The translations under genes and the position numbers were made by a program. The notes below the pieces were generated by a model. The model saw only the letters and a list, made by a program, of their open reading frames with translations. It made no database searches and had not been told where the DNA came from. Positions 11,585 to 22,630 of a stretch of 64,000 nucleotides of DNA are shown here, one piece after another; the first letter of the stretch is position 1; each line of letters begins with the position of its first letter. This DNA is from Struthidea cinerea. Its lineage: Eukaryota; Chordata; Aves; Passeriformes; Corcoracidae. The stretch spans positions 248,001-312,000 of the forward strand of contig VZTI01002608.1 of assembly GCA_013397865.1 (NCBI GenBank), in the 5' to 3' direction.

Positions 11585-11690
11585 TTCAATTAAAGAAGAT
11601 CAAATTATTTGCCTGGGGTCACATGGCAACTCAGTGGCTCAGCCAGGGTTTGAGCCAAAGATCCATTCTCTTGGTTCATCATCCTTGAAT
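11585..11690 (-). repeat. Ancient MIR-like SINE remnant
   Basis: The order TTGCCTGGGGTCACATGGCA, ACTCAGTGGCTCAGCCAG, GGTTTGAGCCAAAGATC reproduces the reverse complement of the MIR core (ttgcccaaggtcacacagcaagtcagtggcagagccaggatttgaacccaggtc) with scattered substitutions. This is a better match than the copy at 6630. The plus-strand open frame across it is a chance frame. Confidence 0.6.
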
Positions 11691-12024
11691 GTAAATAGAA
11701 GATTTAATTCTGTTTTATGAAGATATTAGGCAGGTTTTATAAGTTTTATAAGTTCCTGAAAGAGATCGAGCTGCCATTATAATGAGGAAATAGTCTAATG
11801 GGTAATAAAATTTAAGAAAAACAAGATAAAAAAAATATTTCCAGAGGAAGAAATTAAACCTTGAACTAGTAGTTTGTGGCAGCTGATAAGATGTGGAACT
11901 TTCTGGGACGTGAAGGACTTTAGAATGCCAATCAAATACCAGAATGCTCATTTAATTTAGTGGGATACTGCCTGATTTTTTTACATTGATGCTTATTTTA
12001 GATATTTTTCCACTCTTTCCCCAG

Positions 12025-12115
12025 TTGCACATTGCAGAATGCAGTGTGTGGAGGAGGTGCACAGCACCAGTGTGAGCAGGTGTCCCACACGTTGGATGAG
12101 CCGGTGCCGCTGCAG
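12025..12115 (+). other. Candidate internal exon (unproven)
   Basis: A 91-nt segment has a strong pyrimidine tract and acceptor (CCACTCTTTCCCCAG) at 12024 and a near-consensus donor (CTGCAG|GTAAGG) at 12116. One frame is open through it, but the peptide resembles nothing I know, so a non-coding or 5'-UTR exon is more likely than a coding one. It lies between the two CpG islands. Cryptic splice pairs also occur by chance in introns and intergenic DNA. Confidence 0.25.
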
Positions 12116-13567
12116 GTAAGGGAAAGGTTTTGTGCTGGTGCAACAGGAAAGCCAAAGAGCAGCCCCAGCTGTGGGACAGAACAGTTCTGGATTTACAGTC
12201 AGCTGCCAGGAATACTCTTACAGATATGGCAGCCCATACACTTAAAAACACGGAAGAAGAGGAGGGACAGTCTCAGATTATTTCAGTCTAATATTTTTGC
12301 TTAAAATTGAGTTCACCGTGTTATTTTCCAGTTTATCTCACCACCCTTCTTTTTTTTTTTTTTTCCTTCTAGAATGTCCCATCTCTTCAAGTTTCATTTT
12401 TGGAATTTAATATCTCCTGTTGATGATTTCTGTTTCTTATCTTCTCTTGATCTGTTTCTGCTTCTCTTTTAGATCCTGTCTCCTTCAGTCTCCAACTAAT
12501 GTCTCCCCATATGTCAGATTAAAAGAAAAAAATTTACAGGATGCTGGGCTGTGAAAGGAACTAGGGAATGTTTATGTGGTTGCAGCAGGCTGACCATTAA
12601 AGTGACTTTATTTCTACAGCATTTCAGATGCTGGGCTTGACAGTTTCATTTCCGAAACTATTTATACTCACAAAAGTCCATAACAGCATTTCCATTATTT
12701 CCTTATAGGATTTTTTTGCCTGTATTTTATCAAATTATCTTCTTCTATTCAGGCCTGATTTCAGACAATAGGAATACAAAGTGGAAAAATCCTTTCTAAA
12801 AGAGACTGTAGCTTTTTATCTATTAAAGCATCTTTCTGTGTCCCAACACATTTTTATCTCAGCCTACTTTTCAGCTTCTCCTGTTGATTTGATCCAATGC
12901 AGGGGAGACTTAGACGAAAATTACACCTGAAGAGGGTGTGTGCTCAGAGCTGAGGAACCTTATTAAAGTTGCCTTCCTCATTATCCAGCAAAGTCCTCTT
13001 GCAGCTCTGGATCCTGATTCCAGAGCGTGCCATATTAGAGCAAAGGCCAGCTATAGCTGGTGCCTCCCACTGAAAACACAGAGGGAGTGGATATTTTACT
13101 AAACTATCACCACTGGGCATCACAACAGGCTAGGATGGAAAAAAATGATAGATTTTATATTCTTGATTTTCTAAATATAATGCTGTCCAAGCCTTTATAT
13201 ATGTGATGTTCTATTTTTTCTTCATTTCAAGAAAGAAACCAACCAAACCACAATTTGCAGTTTTGAAAAGGAAACTACAGCTAGCATTAAATATTCTTGA
13301 ACAACATCAGTGTAATAAATTCTGGCACAATTTGCATAAAGAGGCTGTGTGGCAATTTGTAAGAACATGTGAAATAAACTTGTTAAGAGTAGTCTAGGTG
13401 TAACTTGTTCCTTGCTGCAGTAGTAAAATCAGTGATTCCCAGGCTTTCTGGTCTGGCAAACCCTTGTCAGCCCTCAGGACTCCTGTGGAGACCACCACAC
13501 CCTCAGTGTCAGTGGCTGTTGCAAACAGAATAAAGACAACACTTATTATGATTTCACTAATTGAGTT

Positions 13568-13640
13568 TGGAAACCACTAGACATAATGATGGCTTTGGTT
13601 CCCTCCAGCTCTACACTTCTGTGGCTCTGAACTGTTGCTG
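13568..13640 (+). mobile_element. Old CR1 LINE 3'-end remnant
   Basis: The order GGAAACCACTAGACATAATG, ATGGCTTTGGTTCCCTCCAG, CTCTACACTTCTGTGGCTCTG parallels the CR1 3' end (ctagatgacctttgaggtcccttccagctctacaattctatgattct). It is diverged and very short. The element's sense strand is plus. Confidence 0.5.
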
Positions 13641-14423
13641 GGATTCCAGGGAATGGTAGGGTGAGTTTGTGATGGAATATGATGGTAACAACAGTCTGAG
13701 CTACTGAGTACAGCCCCTTTTTCTTGCCTTGGAGAGATGCTCGACCAGGAAGGTCAGCAGGTTGTTTGCTTCCTGATGAGCTAATTGGCAGGGTGACAGC
13801 CACTTCCTGCCAAACACGTGCATTTGTTTAATCTCTGCTGGTTGGGGATAAAAACTACCAATAGACAAAAGAGGCCTTCTTTAAAAGAGCTGATTTAGAG
13901 CTGGGTGAAAATGGGTCCTCCCCTTAAACCCCAAAGTGTCAGTAGTAGCTGCTGTGAATGTGCACAAATAACATGCACCCAAGCTCAGTTTGGATCCCAT
14001 TTTTTCCCCTGACAGTGCAGTAGGAAGAGAGGGGAATTATTGATATTGGTATACACGAAAAGTTACCAGAATCAGGTAGATTTGGCATCTATAGTTATGT
14101 ACTTAAAAGATGATGCCAATTGTAAGGGCAAGATTGAATGGATTGTAGGAGAGATGAGGAGCTGCCTGAACTGATTTAAGATGCACGAAGCTGCTGTATA
14201 AAGGACATGTGCAAGGCCCAAGGGAGTCAGTGCAAAGAATCTTGTTAATGTTTATGGGCTTTTGATCAAGTCCTAAGGACAGACTCAAGAGCTGAGATGT
14301 TTTGACTTTGAAACAAAGGCTCTGGTGCAATTATATAATTTCTATTATTCTCTTTAAACTGGTGTGTGTTATTCATCATTCTGATCACAACATGCTTTGC
14401 ATCACTGTCCTATTTCTGGTTTG

Positions 14424-14758
14424 ATGATTGTGATAAACTTAGTAACCTTTTGCAGGCTGTGAAGTTGTACACTTCCTTCAGATCCTCTGTTTGGCTTGTG
14501 AAAGTGCTTTTTAAGTTTTAAAGGACAAAATTTATGTTTGTTTTTGTCAATTAGGGATTACCAGGGGCTAATAATATTTTAAAACTATAGGAATGATTGT
14601 GATAAACTTACTGACCCTTTTCAGCATGTGAAGCTGTACACTCCTTCATTTAGATTGTAAAAGTGCTTTTTAAGTTCTAAAGGACAAAATTTATGAGGTT
14701 TTTTATTTCACCGATTAGAGATTATTAGGATCTAGTGGTATTCTAAAAATATAACTTC
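14424..14758 (+). repeat. Tandem duplication, two copies of about 169 bp
   Basis: Copy 1 starts at 14424 and copy 2 at 14593; both begin ATGATTGTGATAAACTTA. Shared landmarks in order are GTGAAG followed by TTGTACAC or CTGTACAC, AAAGTGCTTTTTAAGTT, TAAAGGACAAAATTTATG, ATTAGAGATTA or ATTAGGGATTA, and a TATTTTAAAACTATA or TATTCTAAAAATATA end. The copies differ by substitutions and small indels, so the duplication is not recent. No coding content. Confidence 0.9.
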
Positions 14759-17700
14759 TAGTACTGCTTCATCTTTGCCTCTTTCAGAGATTTGCATCCT
14801 CTCCATTTGTATGGACTGTACCTGTTGCTGCCATCTCCCTATAACAGAGGGCTATCTCTTTGGTATCCTCAGGATTTGCAGGTTTTAATTAGAATGGATT
14901 TATGTTGATTAGAGTTGATGGGATTGAAATGCCATGTAGTTATTAATTTCCTAGTTTTAATTTTGCTACTTAGTCATACGTTACCAAAAATATCTTGGAA
15001 ATATGTTTTTTTCCCTTGTAAAGTGGCAAACCAGAGAAATAAATGCATCATGGCAGGCTGTCATTTTGAGTACAACTCCTGCTAGATCCTGACTTAGAAT
15101 TCTGAGAATGACTATGGAGCTGGATGAAAATGAAAATACTTGCAGCAAGTTTTCTTAGATTTTCTTTGAAAACACAAATGGACTTTCGGGAATTTCTGCT
15201 AGGATTTGATTAATTTATTTTTTACATGTAAACGTCAATGCACGTAACTCCTTGAAATTCCAAAATTTTAAAAGGTCCATTTAAATTTTCATCTCTGTAG
15301 CAAATGCAGGACAAACATAGTTTCTGGGCAAAAGTCAGTATTATCCAGCACATGGAATGCTGTTTCCACTTTTGCAGGTAGGAAAGTGAGGCATAAAATA
15401 ATGTGTGGTCCAGTCTAACAATTGTCCTTACAATCAATCTAAGGTGCATCTTCTGATCTCACTGAGACAGGATAAGGTGTTATGCAGGTGGACTGGCTTT
15501 GCAGGCTGCTCATCTCTGCAGTGATGAATAAAAGCAGTAACAAAATTTCCAGAGCAGATAAAAATTCAAATGATCCTCTTTCCGAAAGTCTCATGCTGAG
15601 CCCATTGCAGCTGAAGGGAGGAGACCACACTGAGATGCACAAGTGGCAGAGTCTTGGACTGGGAATGAGGAATCTGGGTTTTGCAGGAAAGGGGTTCAGT
15701 TCAGAGAATGTTTATATTCAGTGTTGGCATTCAACTAGTTCCTAAAACTTCAGGGTAAAAATTCCTGCAGAAATTGATCCTAAAGATGGATTCACAGCTT
15801 CTTTCAGCTTCTCTCTTCTTTCTGTAATCAAACCCATTCCTCACTGAGTACAAGAGCAGTGAATCAAAATTTCTTTTGATAAAAACATAGCTGAGCATGT
15901 GTCCAAATATGTGTCCAAATAATGCCAGTTGCTGTAACAGTACATTTCCTGCAGATTTCTCTCCTTAATATTCTGTCTATCTGGAGACAGCTGTTTGAAG
16001 AAAACAGCTAAGCTTGATCATAAATTTGCCCCGGCATATTTAGAAGTATTTGTAAATACAGTCTAAATGAATGTATCCTATGGACTTCTTTCAGAATACC
16101 AACCACCAACTTTGGTCTGCTTCAGTCCTTATTTTAAGTCTATTGCTGGTTTGCTATCACTTGGAAGTCTGGTCAGCTTTCTCCAAATGAGAATTTCCTA
16201 AGGCAGAGCAGCCTTTGGGTTTCTTTGTGAAGGAGCAGAACTTTGGAGAACCTCACTGCATTGGTGTAGGCAGATGGAGAGAATCAAGATTCTTCTTTAG
16301 ATCCTGGGTCAATGCCCCTTTTTTGGTCTGTGCTTGCTCATGGCTGTTCCAGCCTTTGAGTTTAGGTGTAGGTGAAAGAGAAATTCAAAGAGATACAAAC
16401 TCAGGAGGTTGGGAATATTCAAATAATTAACTCAATTACAAATACAGCTGATAATGTTCAACCTGTAAATGCCTGTTTGGTGTTGAAAAGTTGGGGATCG
16501 GTCAGGTTTCTCCCATCGCCTTGATTCCATCTCAGGCAGTACTAGGAGGGATGTCCTGTTGACACACAGGAACATGACAGGTAAATTGTCCTTCAGCTCT
16601 CAGAACCAGAAGGTGAAGATGTGGTTGGAAGCAATTGGTTTCTTGCTTCAGTTGCAGTGTGAATTTTCTGGATAAAAGAAAAAAAATCTCATCTTGCAGT
16701 TATCCAGATAGGAATTTGCACTAAAAAGCCAACAGTTGCAGTCTGACCTATATGACATTGCTGTTAATTATGCATGATATATGCTGCTTTTCCTATTTTT
16801 TCATCGTGAGGGGCCTCTTCATTTCTCAGTTCATATGCATTACTCTCATTAACATTATTAAGAATTTAGGTGTTGTAGAGTGATTGTCAATCTGGTCTGA
16901 TATCATTCCTCAGTACTTACCAGGGTCATGTGCTCTAAATAAAGGCAGAATGTCATTCTGGATGCCAGGGTGTACTTGGGATCCTATTTCTTACAGAATT
17001 ACACCCTGAAGCTCCCGAGAGCCTACTGTGGATTCCATGGAGCTCTTTTACCTGCTCAGGCCATTCTGATCCATGCAAAGAGCTGATCTGTTCCTACAAC
17101 AAAGCTGTCATAGCTATCCTGCAGCACAGAATTCCACTCATCCATTTTGTGGAAGGCTGGTCTCTTATCCAGTTTCCTTTATAATAAAAGGAGTAATGCT
17201 GTGTACAACTGAATTTCTCTGCTGTTTTTGTAGTGGATCAAATTCCTCCCTGAAGTAACCAGCTACAGTTCAGCTGAATGAAGGCTAAGTCTTCATTTGC
17301 ATCATTGCATAATTATTTTCTTCAGCCTTACCAAATCCTTTGTTTATTTTTAAATTTACATCATACTAAGCAGAAGAAAATGTCATGCTCTGGAGGAGTG
17401 CAGAAACCATGATTAAGAGAAATAGCAGACACTAAGAATGATGGTCATACACACAGGATTAAGAGCAGAATTTGACCTCTTATAGGTTAAGATTTACACA
17501 AACCACTTGGTCACTGGCCAGTTCTTAACTCAGTTTGAGTGTCCTTTATATTATGATTAGGGAGCAGACCTAAAAACTGTGTTAATGAAAAAAACAACCA
17601 ACATGATTGAACCAGGCCTTAAATGCTTAGTGTCTGTTTGAATTAGATGAACAATTTCTGTATATTTTGCTACTGTAGTGCAGGATTAATGTTTTCTGAT

Positions 17701-20700
17701 CATATTTTCATTACTTGTTCACTAAGAGCACTGGGAGAATTTGAGTGAATCTTCATATTTGTAATGGGTCCACCATGTGGGAAAAGATAAATTAATGTGA
17801 TTCTTGCTGTCCTTACTTGGAGAGATCAGGGATGGATTGGGAAAGTCAAACAAAACCTGTGCAGAACTGGCTCTAGTTCAGACTGTATTTTCTACACTGC
17901 CTACAACTAATATGTTTGTGTTTGATTTGGACACTTTGTATTGGTAGAAGGGAGTCAGGCATAAATGAGGCCAACGCTATTATTCAGTGTTATTAATGAT
18001 GTTGTCTACTCTTAGTTCCTCAAAAACTAGAAAACTAATAAATTTTACATATTGGAAAAAAATCACAGATAAATCAAACAAATATATAAATTCTTTAAAG
18101 TATTTAATATGTGTTAAGAGGACAGGATGATGAATTCAATATTGAAAACCAATATCAAGTTTACAATTATGTACCATTTATCATCACTGATTGCACAGAG
18201 TATTATTGCGGGGAACAGAATGATGCATAAACTAAAACCCTGATTGGTTTTCTAAAAAAAAAACAAGTTAAAATTCATGTTATGTATGAAAAGCTTTGTT
18301 TTTTCTTTTTCAAGCATTATTTTCAGTAGTCATTGTTCATTCAGACACAAATGATGCATATTTAATTTTTTGAGCTTTAATATTAACAGTATAATAATTT
18401 TCCAGTGTGGATAACTTGTACTTTTACAAACAATAGCAGGACTCAGTTTGCTGTTGTTTTCTGAGGCCCAATTTCCCCTTTAAGCAAAAAGAACATATGG
18501 AAAATGAAAAAGCGGAGAGGAACTAGTTTTGAATTGGACATGTAGAAGCAAGCAAATGAAAGCAGCAAAATGCTCTTGAAAGGTGAATGGACTTTGAAGA
18601 GAAAACATGTACAAGTGGCTGTTTTTATTCAGCAGGTCTTTTCAAAAGGTAAAATTCTGCCTCCCCAAAAGTCAGCGGCAAAGCTCGCAGTGACTTCAGT
18701 GTTTTCAAACTCCTGTTGTCTGTGTGAAGGACATACCTGCTCACCTTTATGAAAGAGCTGCTCTTCTTTAAACTCCTGTCACCCCAGCTGAGCTCTGGGA
18801 GAGGGAAATGAATTCTTCTCTGGCTCACACTTTATCAGCAGAATTATTAAGCAGTTTTCTGTGCAGAGTCACTCTTGTAATACACTCTTGCCTTTTTTTT
18901 TTTTTTCTTTTTTTTTTCAAATTATTTTCTCATTTTCATGTTGGTGCTCAGGTTTCCTGGGGGTAACCAGATATCATTTCACCAAACTGAGGCTGTGCAC
19001 TCATAACTGAGAGTTATTTTGTCCTTCAGAATTTCAACAACTCATTCTGATTTATGAAAGAATCTGGCTAAGGTTGAAGATTCAGCTGGAGTTTACAGAG
19101 TTATAACTCTAGTCTAGACTCATTGAGTCAACAATAATAAGAAAGAAGCCAAACTGTCTTTTTATATCTTTTTTTGTAAACTACACATTTTAAAAACAGA
19201 AGCACTGAACTAGAACCAGTGTGCTGCAATTCAGTGCTGTTTGTACTGAATGTCTTTTTAGAAAGGGGTTGCATTTAAATAGAGACCAAGAAAAAATGAG
19301 TATTCCAGTAGTCACCCTCAAATGAAGAAACATCCATAGCCAGGTTCATTGGCATTTACTGACGTCTACAGCCCTGCAAGCAGACAACCATAGTGCAGAG
19401 AATGCCAGAACTTTCCATGGGAAATTACTGAGCTGGATGGGATTTTATACTGGCAAGAAAAGTGGGGCTGAATGCTTTGTCTCAAATATCTGTCAAAAGC
19501 TATACAACAGAATGTAATATCTTGGGTTTCATTGATGTCCAGAGCACTCATAGTTTGACAGGCCACTTCTTTGGAAAGTTTTACAGAGAACACTGAAAGA
19601 CTGAAAGAAGAAAAATTTGTCGCAGCAGGCTTGCCTAATTCATTTTAAGCAGTCTGGTTTAGTCTCTGTGCATTTCTTACCATTTAAAAAGAAAAATCAG
19701 GGATGCTAAATAGTTCCCCAAATGGAAACTGGTGACAAAACTGAGTGCTAAACAATGCCATCAGTATAGAGCAACTGGTGGTTTTTAATATTCTTCGACA
19801 AACAACAAAACCTAATTATCTTTATTTATCCAATAAATCAAGTTCAAATTTGATCTATTGAATTGTATTAAATATTGAAAATAATTTAATAAATAAACAT
19901 GATCGCTAATTTATTATTGATATTCATCATTAGAATTTTTGTAAAAAATAATTAAAAACAGGTGGGGAAAGATAGGGAGGAATTCACCTCAGGCACCAGT
20001 ACTGCTGCAGAACCTGCTTAGGTTGCCTTAGCCATAGGTAATGAAGAAAAATAGCTTGTGGAGCCCGGGAGGGAGCAGAACTGGGCTTGGAAAAGAGATT
20101 GGAAAGCAGGAATCTCTCCAGCAGCCACTCCAGCACACAGGGTTGCTCCACTGCCCCATGCTGCTGCCTCAGGTGGCTGGTGCAAGGTCTCGGGAATGCT
20201 GCAAACCAGCACAGCACAGCAAGGCAAGGTTGGAAATGTGGAGGCACGAAGGCAGTGGTGGAGTGAAGTTTTTTGGGAGGCTGGGAGATTGCAGGGAGTC
20301 CCTTACGGAGGCAGTGAACCAATCCTGGCCCAAACTATATCCTTTTTGTAACGTTGCCATCACCTGCAGTCATGCACTGGCACACGACCAAGAAACACAC
20401 AGTGCAGGACAAAGGATTTTGGCAGCCTCATATGGACATAAAATACTGTACAAGGTGGGGATTCATCGTGTGGCTACGGTGACAAAAAAAGTTCTATTAA
20501 TCATTTTGGTCTATTATCAAAAAGGGACTTGGTCTTGTGTTTCTTACATACTGAGATGTTAAAAAAGCAGGATCACAGCCAACATTGTTATTCGAATTAG
20601 AATATAATCAGTAATAGTACATAACACAAGTAGAGCATTTAATATTGAAAAGCTGTGCAAGCGTAAGATTGCTGGCTAAGAGCTAAGTTAGTGCAGCTGT

Positions 20701-20777
20701 TCAAATCACCTGTCATAAGCCTTTTGGTCTAATGATTTTAATCATTATACATTTGTAACTTCTGGTACATCTTTCAG

Positions 20778-20930
20778 GAAGAAAATGACAGCCGTGGGGT
20801 GCGATTCGTTCCTTGGCTGATGCCTCTCAGAGCATGCAGTGGCACTGAGCCACCCGAAAGCAGCAGTGATGCAGTCGATGTGACAGTGCAAGGGCAGATG
20901 CTCTGGACGGTAGAGGATGCTAGAGAAGAG
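20778..20930 (+). other. Candidate exon upstream of the second CpG island (unproven)
   Basis: A 153-nt segment is flanked by an acceptor (TACATCTTTCAG) and a donor (GAAGAG|GTAAAT). The frame in phase 0 is open over all 51 codons (begins EENDSRGVRFVPWL, ends VEDAREE) and contains no stop. I do not recognise the peptide. It could be an exon of an unannotated transcript, an alternative 5' exon of the gene starting at the neighbouring island, or a chance frame. The pyrimidine tract is only moderate. Confidence 0.3.
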
Positions 20931-22630
20931 GTAAATTTTCCACCGCGCTTTTCCCCATTAGCATCCCCTGAACCTCGCCTGGTATCAGCTCGAGCCAGCT
21001 TCTCCCCATGCAGGGGCTGCTTTCGGCACTGCGAGCTGCGTGTGCCTGCCTGTGTGTGCCAGCTCCTCCAGCTGCGTGCGTGCCTCTGATTGCAAACCCG
21101 ACACCTCGAAATGGGTCCAGAAGTTTGCATGATCTCCCTCTAAGCACATCCGCAGAGTCTGAGAGGTCTCTGCTCGGGAGATCCCGGGTTTTCAGCCGCA
21201 GGAGGCAGGGAGCCGTGCTTTTCCCCCCATCTCTTGCCTCTGCTGAGCCACCAAGTGTTTCTGCCTCGGCTATAGTTTGCTTCCTCATTCCTACATGCAC
21301 TGTTCGGGCGGCAACCTTGGGATGCCGGGGTGGCGGTCTGATTCTTTGTCCTTCTAGTCTATTTAATGTATTTTAATTGAATCGGGCAGAGAAAAAAACC
21401 CAAAACACATACCCAAAGCCCAAGGCATCAGGACTAGATCACCCTTCCCCCAAACAACAAACGGTTAAATAAATAACGAGATGCCAAACCAACCATCACC
21501 AAACGAATAAGCCAAAAAATCAGCGTCAGCGCCGCAGGAAACGGGAAAGTTTCTGCGCTCTGAAGCTGGTACCGCACGTCAAAGCGAGAATCCAGGGGGA
21601 GGGGAGCAGAGCGCGGCCCCAGCCCAGTGCCTGCGAGAGCCAGGGATGCGCTGGTGCGCCCAGCCCTGCATCCCGGAGCGACTGCCCGAGAGATGCTGCT
21701 GTGACTTGGTTCTGCGCCGGGAAAAGAACGGCTCCGAGCCCCCACCCCCGTCTCCTCCCTCCCTCCTCTTCCTTCCCCCTCCCCCGGGTCCTGCGGGGAG
21801 GCGGGTTTAAGGTGGGTCGTGTGGCCGCGGTAACTTTCCTAACAGAGCCAAAGAGGCGCCCGGAGTCCCCCGCAGCAGCATCGCCTGCCCGTCCTGGGCA
21901 GCGGCACCGACGCGGTGCCCCCGTGCGAGTGGCACCGGCTCGGCCGAGGCTGCCCGGGCTCCGCTCGTCGCCTCCCGCCGTTGCTTCCCGCCGCCTCTCG
22001 CCGCAGCCCCGCGGAGCCGGCCCGGGTCCCGCCGAGGTAGGTGCGAGTCGGGACAAGTGGTGGGCGTTGCCAGGGACGCGGCCCCGGAGCCCCGTGTCCG
22101 CAGCTGCGGCCCCCCCGCCCCGTTTGTTCCTGCCGCTGCTGCGGGGCAAGGACCTTCCCCTGCACCCCCCGGCTGCGAGGGAGGAAGCCCCTGCCCTGCT
22201 GCTCCTGGAACTGCCCAGGCATCCAGGACGAGCCGGGGGGAGGCAGTCTCTCTCCAGTCCCTTCCCTCAATCTTCGCATTCTCGTTGGTGCTTTTGGAAG
22301 TGCTGAGCTAGGAGATGTGTGCGTGGGTGCGATCTTACGGCTTTATTAGGACTCTCCCCTATCAGCGCTTCTCTCAGAAGCCGCTTCCTCCCCCCCGCGT
22401 GGTTTACTGGGCTGTTGTATCGGCACGAACTTTATTCTGTTTGCAGGAGACGGATTTGGTCCCCTCGTGTCCCCGCGTGTCCCCGTCCTCGGGCTGCCGC
22501 GCTGCTCGGGCAAGTGGACTCGGGCTGACGCCTCGCTGCTCGGATTGTAGCGGCTTCCCTTGTCTGTACCTGCCGGGGCTCCTGGTGGGAGAGGGGGTAG
22601 GGAGAGGCACGAGGGAGAAGTTGTAGGATG
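20850..22630 (+). promoter_or_regulatory. Second CpG island, candidate promoter of MEGF11
   Basis: GC content rises here, with the densest CpG core at about 21520-22550. It is far from any exon that I can assign. In human 15q22.31, MEGF11 lies divergently from DIS3L with its 5' end facing the DIS3L 5' end, so a plus-strand MEGF11 promoter is expected to the right of DIS3L in this orientation. A strong donor (GCCGAG|GTAGGT) at 22037 in the core would end a 5'-UTR exon. No protein-coding evidence supports the gene name; it rests on synteny only. Overlapping GC-rich open frames on both strands are shadows of composition. Confidence 0.6.
21830..22036 (+). other. Possible non-coding first exon ending at a GTAGGT donor
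   Basis: The donor CCGAG|GTAGGTGCG sits in the CpG-island core, the usual place for a first 5'-UTR exon. The left boundary is arbitrary because no transcription start is readable. If the island is the MEGF11 promoter, this exon would splice into a coding exon beyond the window or into one that I failed to find. Confidence 0.25.

Larger units (their letters stand above)
6331..12024. other. Gene-free stretch between the two CpG islands, left part
   Basis: AT-rich DNA without recognisable coding exons. Two MIR-like remnants lie in it (6630-6765, 11585-11690), and a block around 8690-9090 looks like possible conserved non-coding DNA. Scattered open frames of 60-100 codons have no family resemblance or splice context. 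Confidence 0.6.
12116..20777. other. Gene-free stretch between the two CpG islands, right part
   Basis: AT-rich DNA with no recognisable gene. It contains an old CR1 tail (13568-13640), a 169-bp tandem duplication (14424-14758), a T-rich tract (about 18892-18919) and an AT-rich block (about 19840-19960). Overlapping open frames at 20041-20562 on both strands have no recognisable product. Confidence 0.6.

Noticed and set aside
15365..15410. Short MIR/L2-like string (TTTTGCAGGTAGGAAAGTGA, GGCA)
   Set aside because: Only about 30 bases fit the core; the flanks do not continue the match.
20041..20562. 173-codon plus-strand open frame with overlapping frames on both strands
   Set aside because: No recognisable domain or splice context. 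Several frames are open at once, which points to composition and not coding.
21526..22306. Long open frames on both strands of the second CpG island
   Set aside because: They are R/P/A/G-rich and mutually overlapping, as expected from stop-poor GC-rich sequence.
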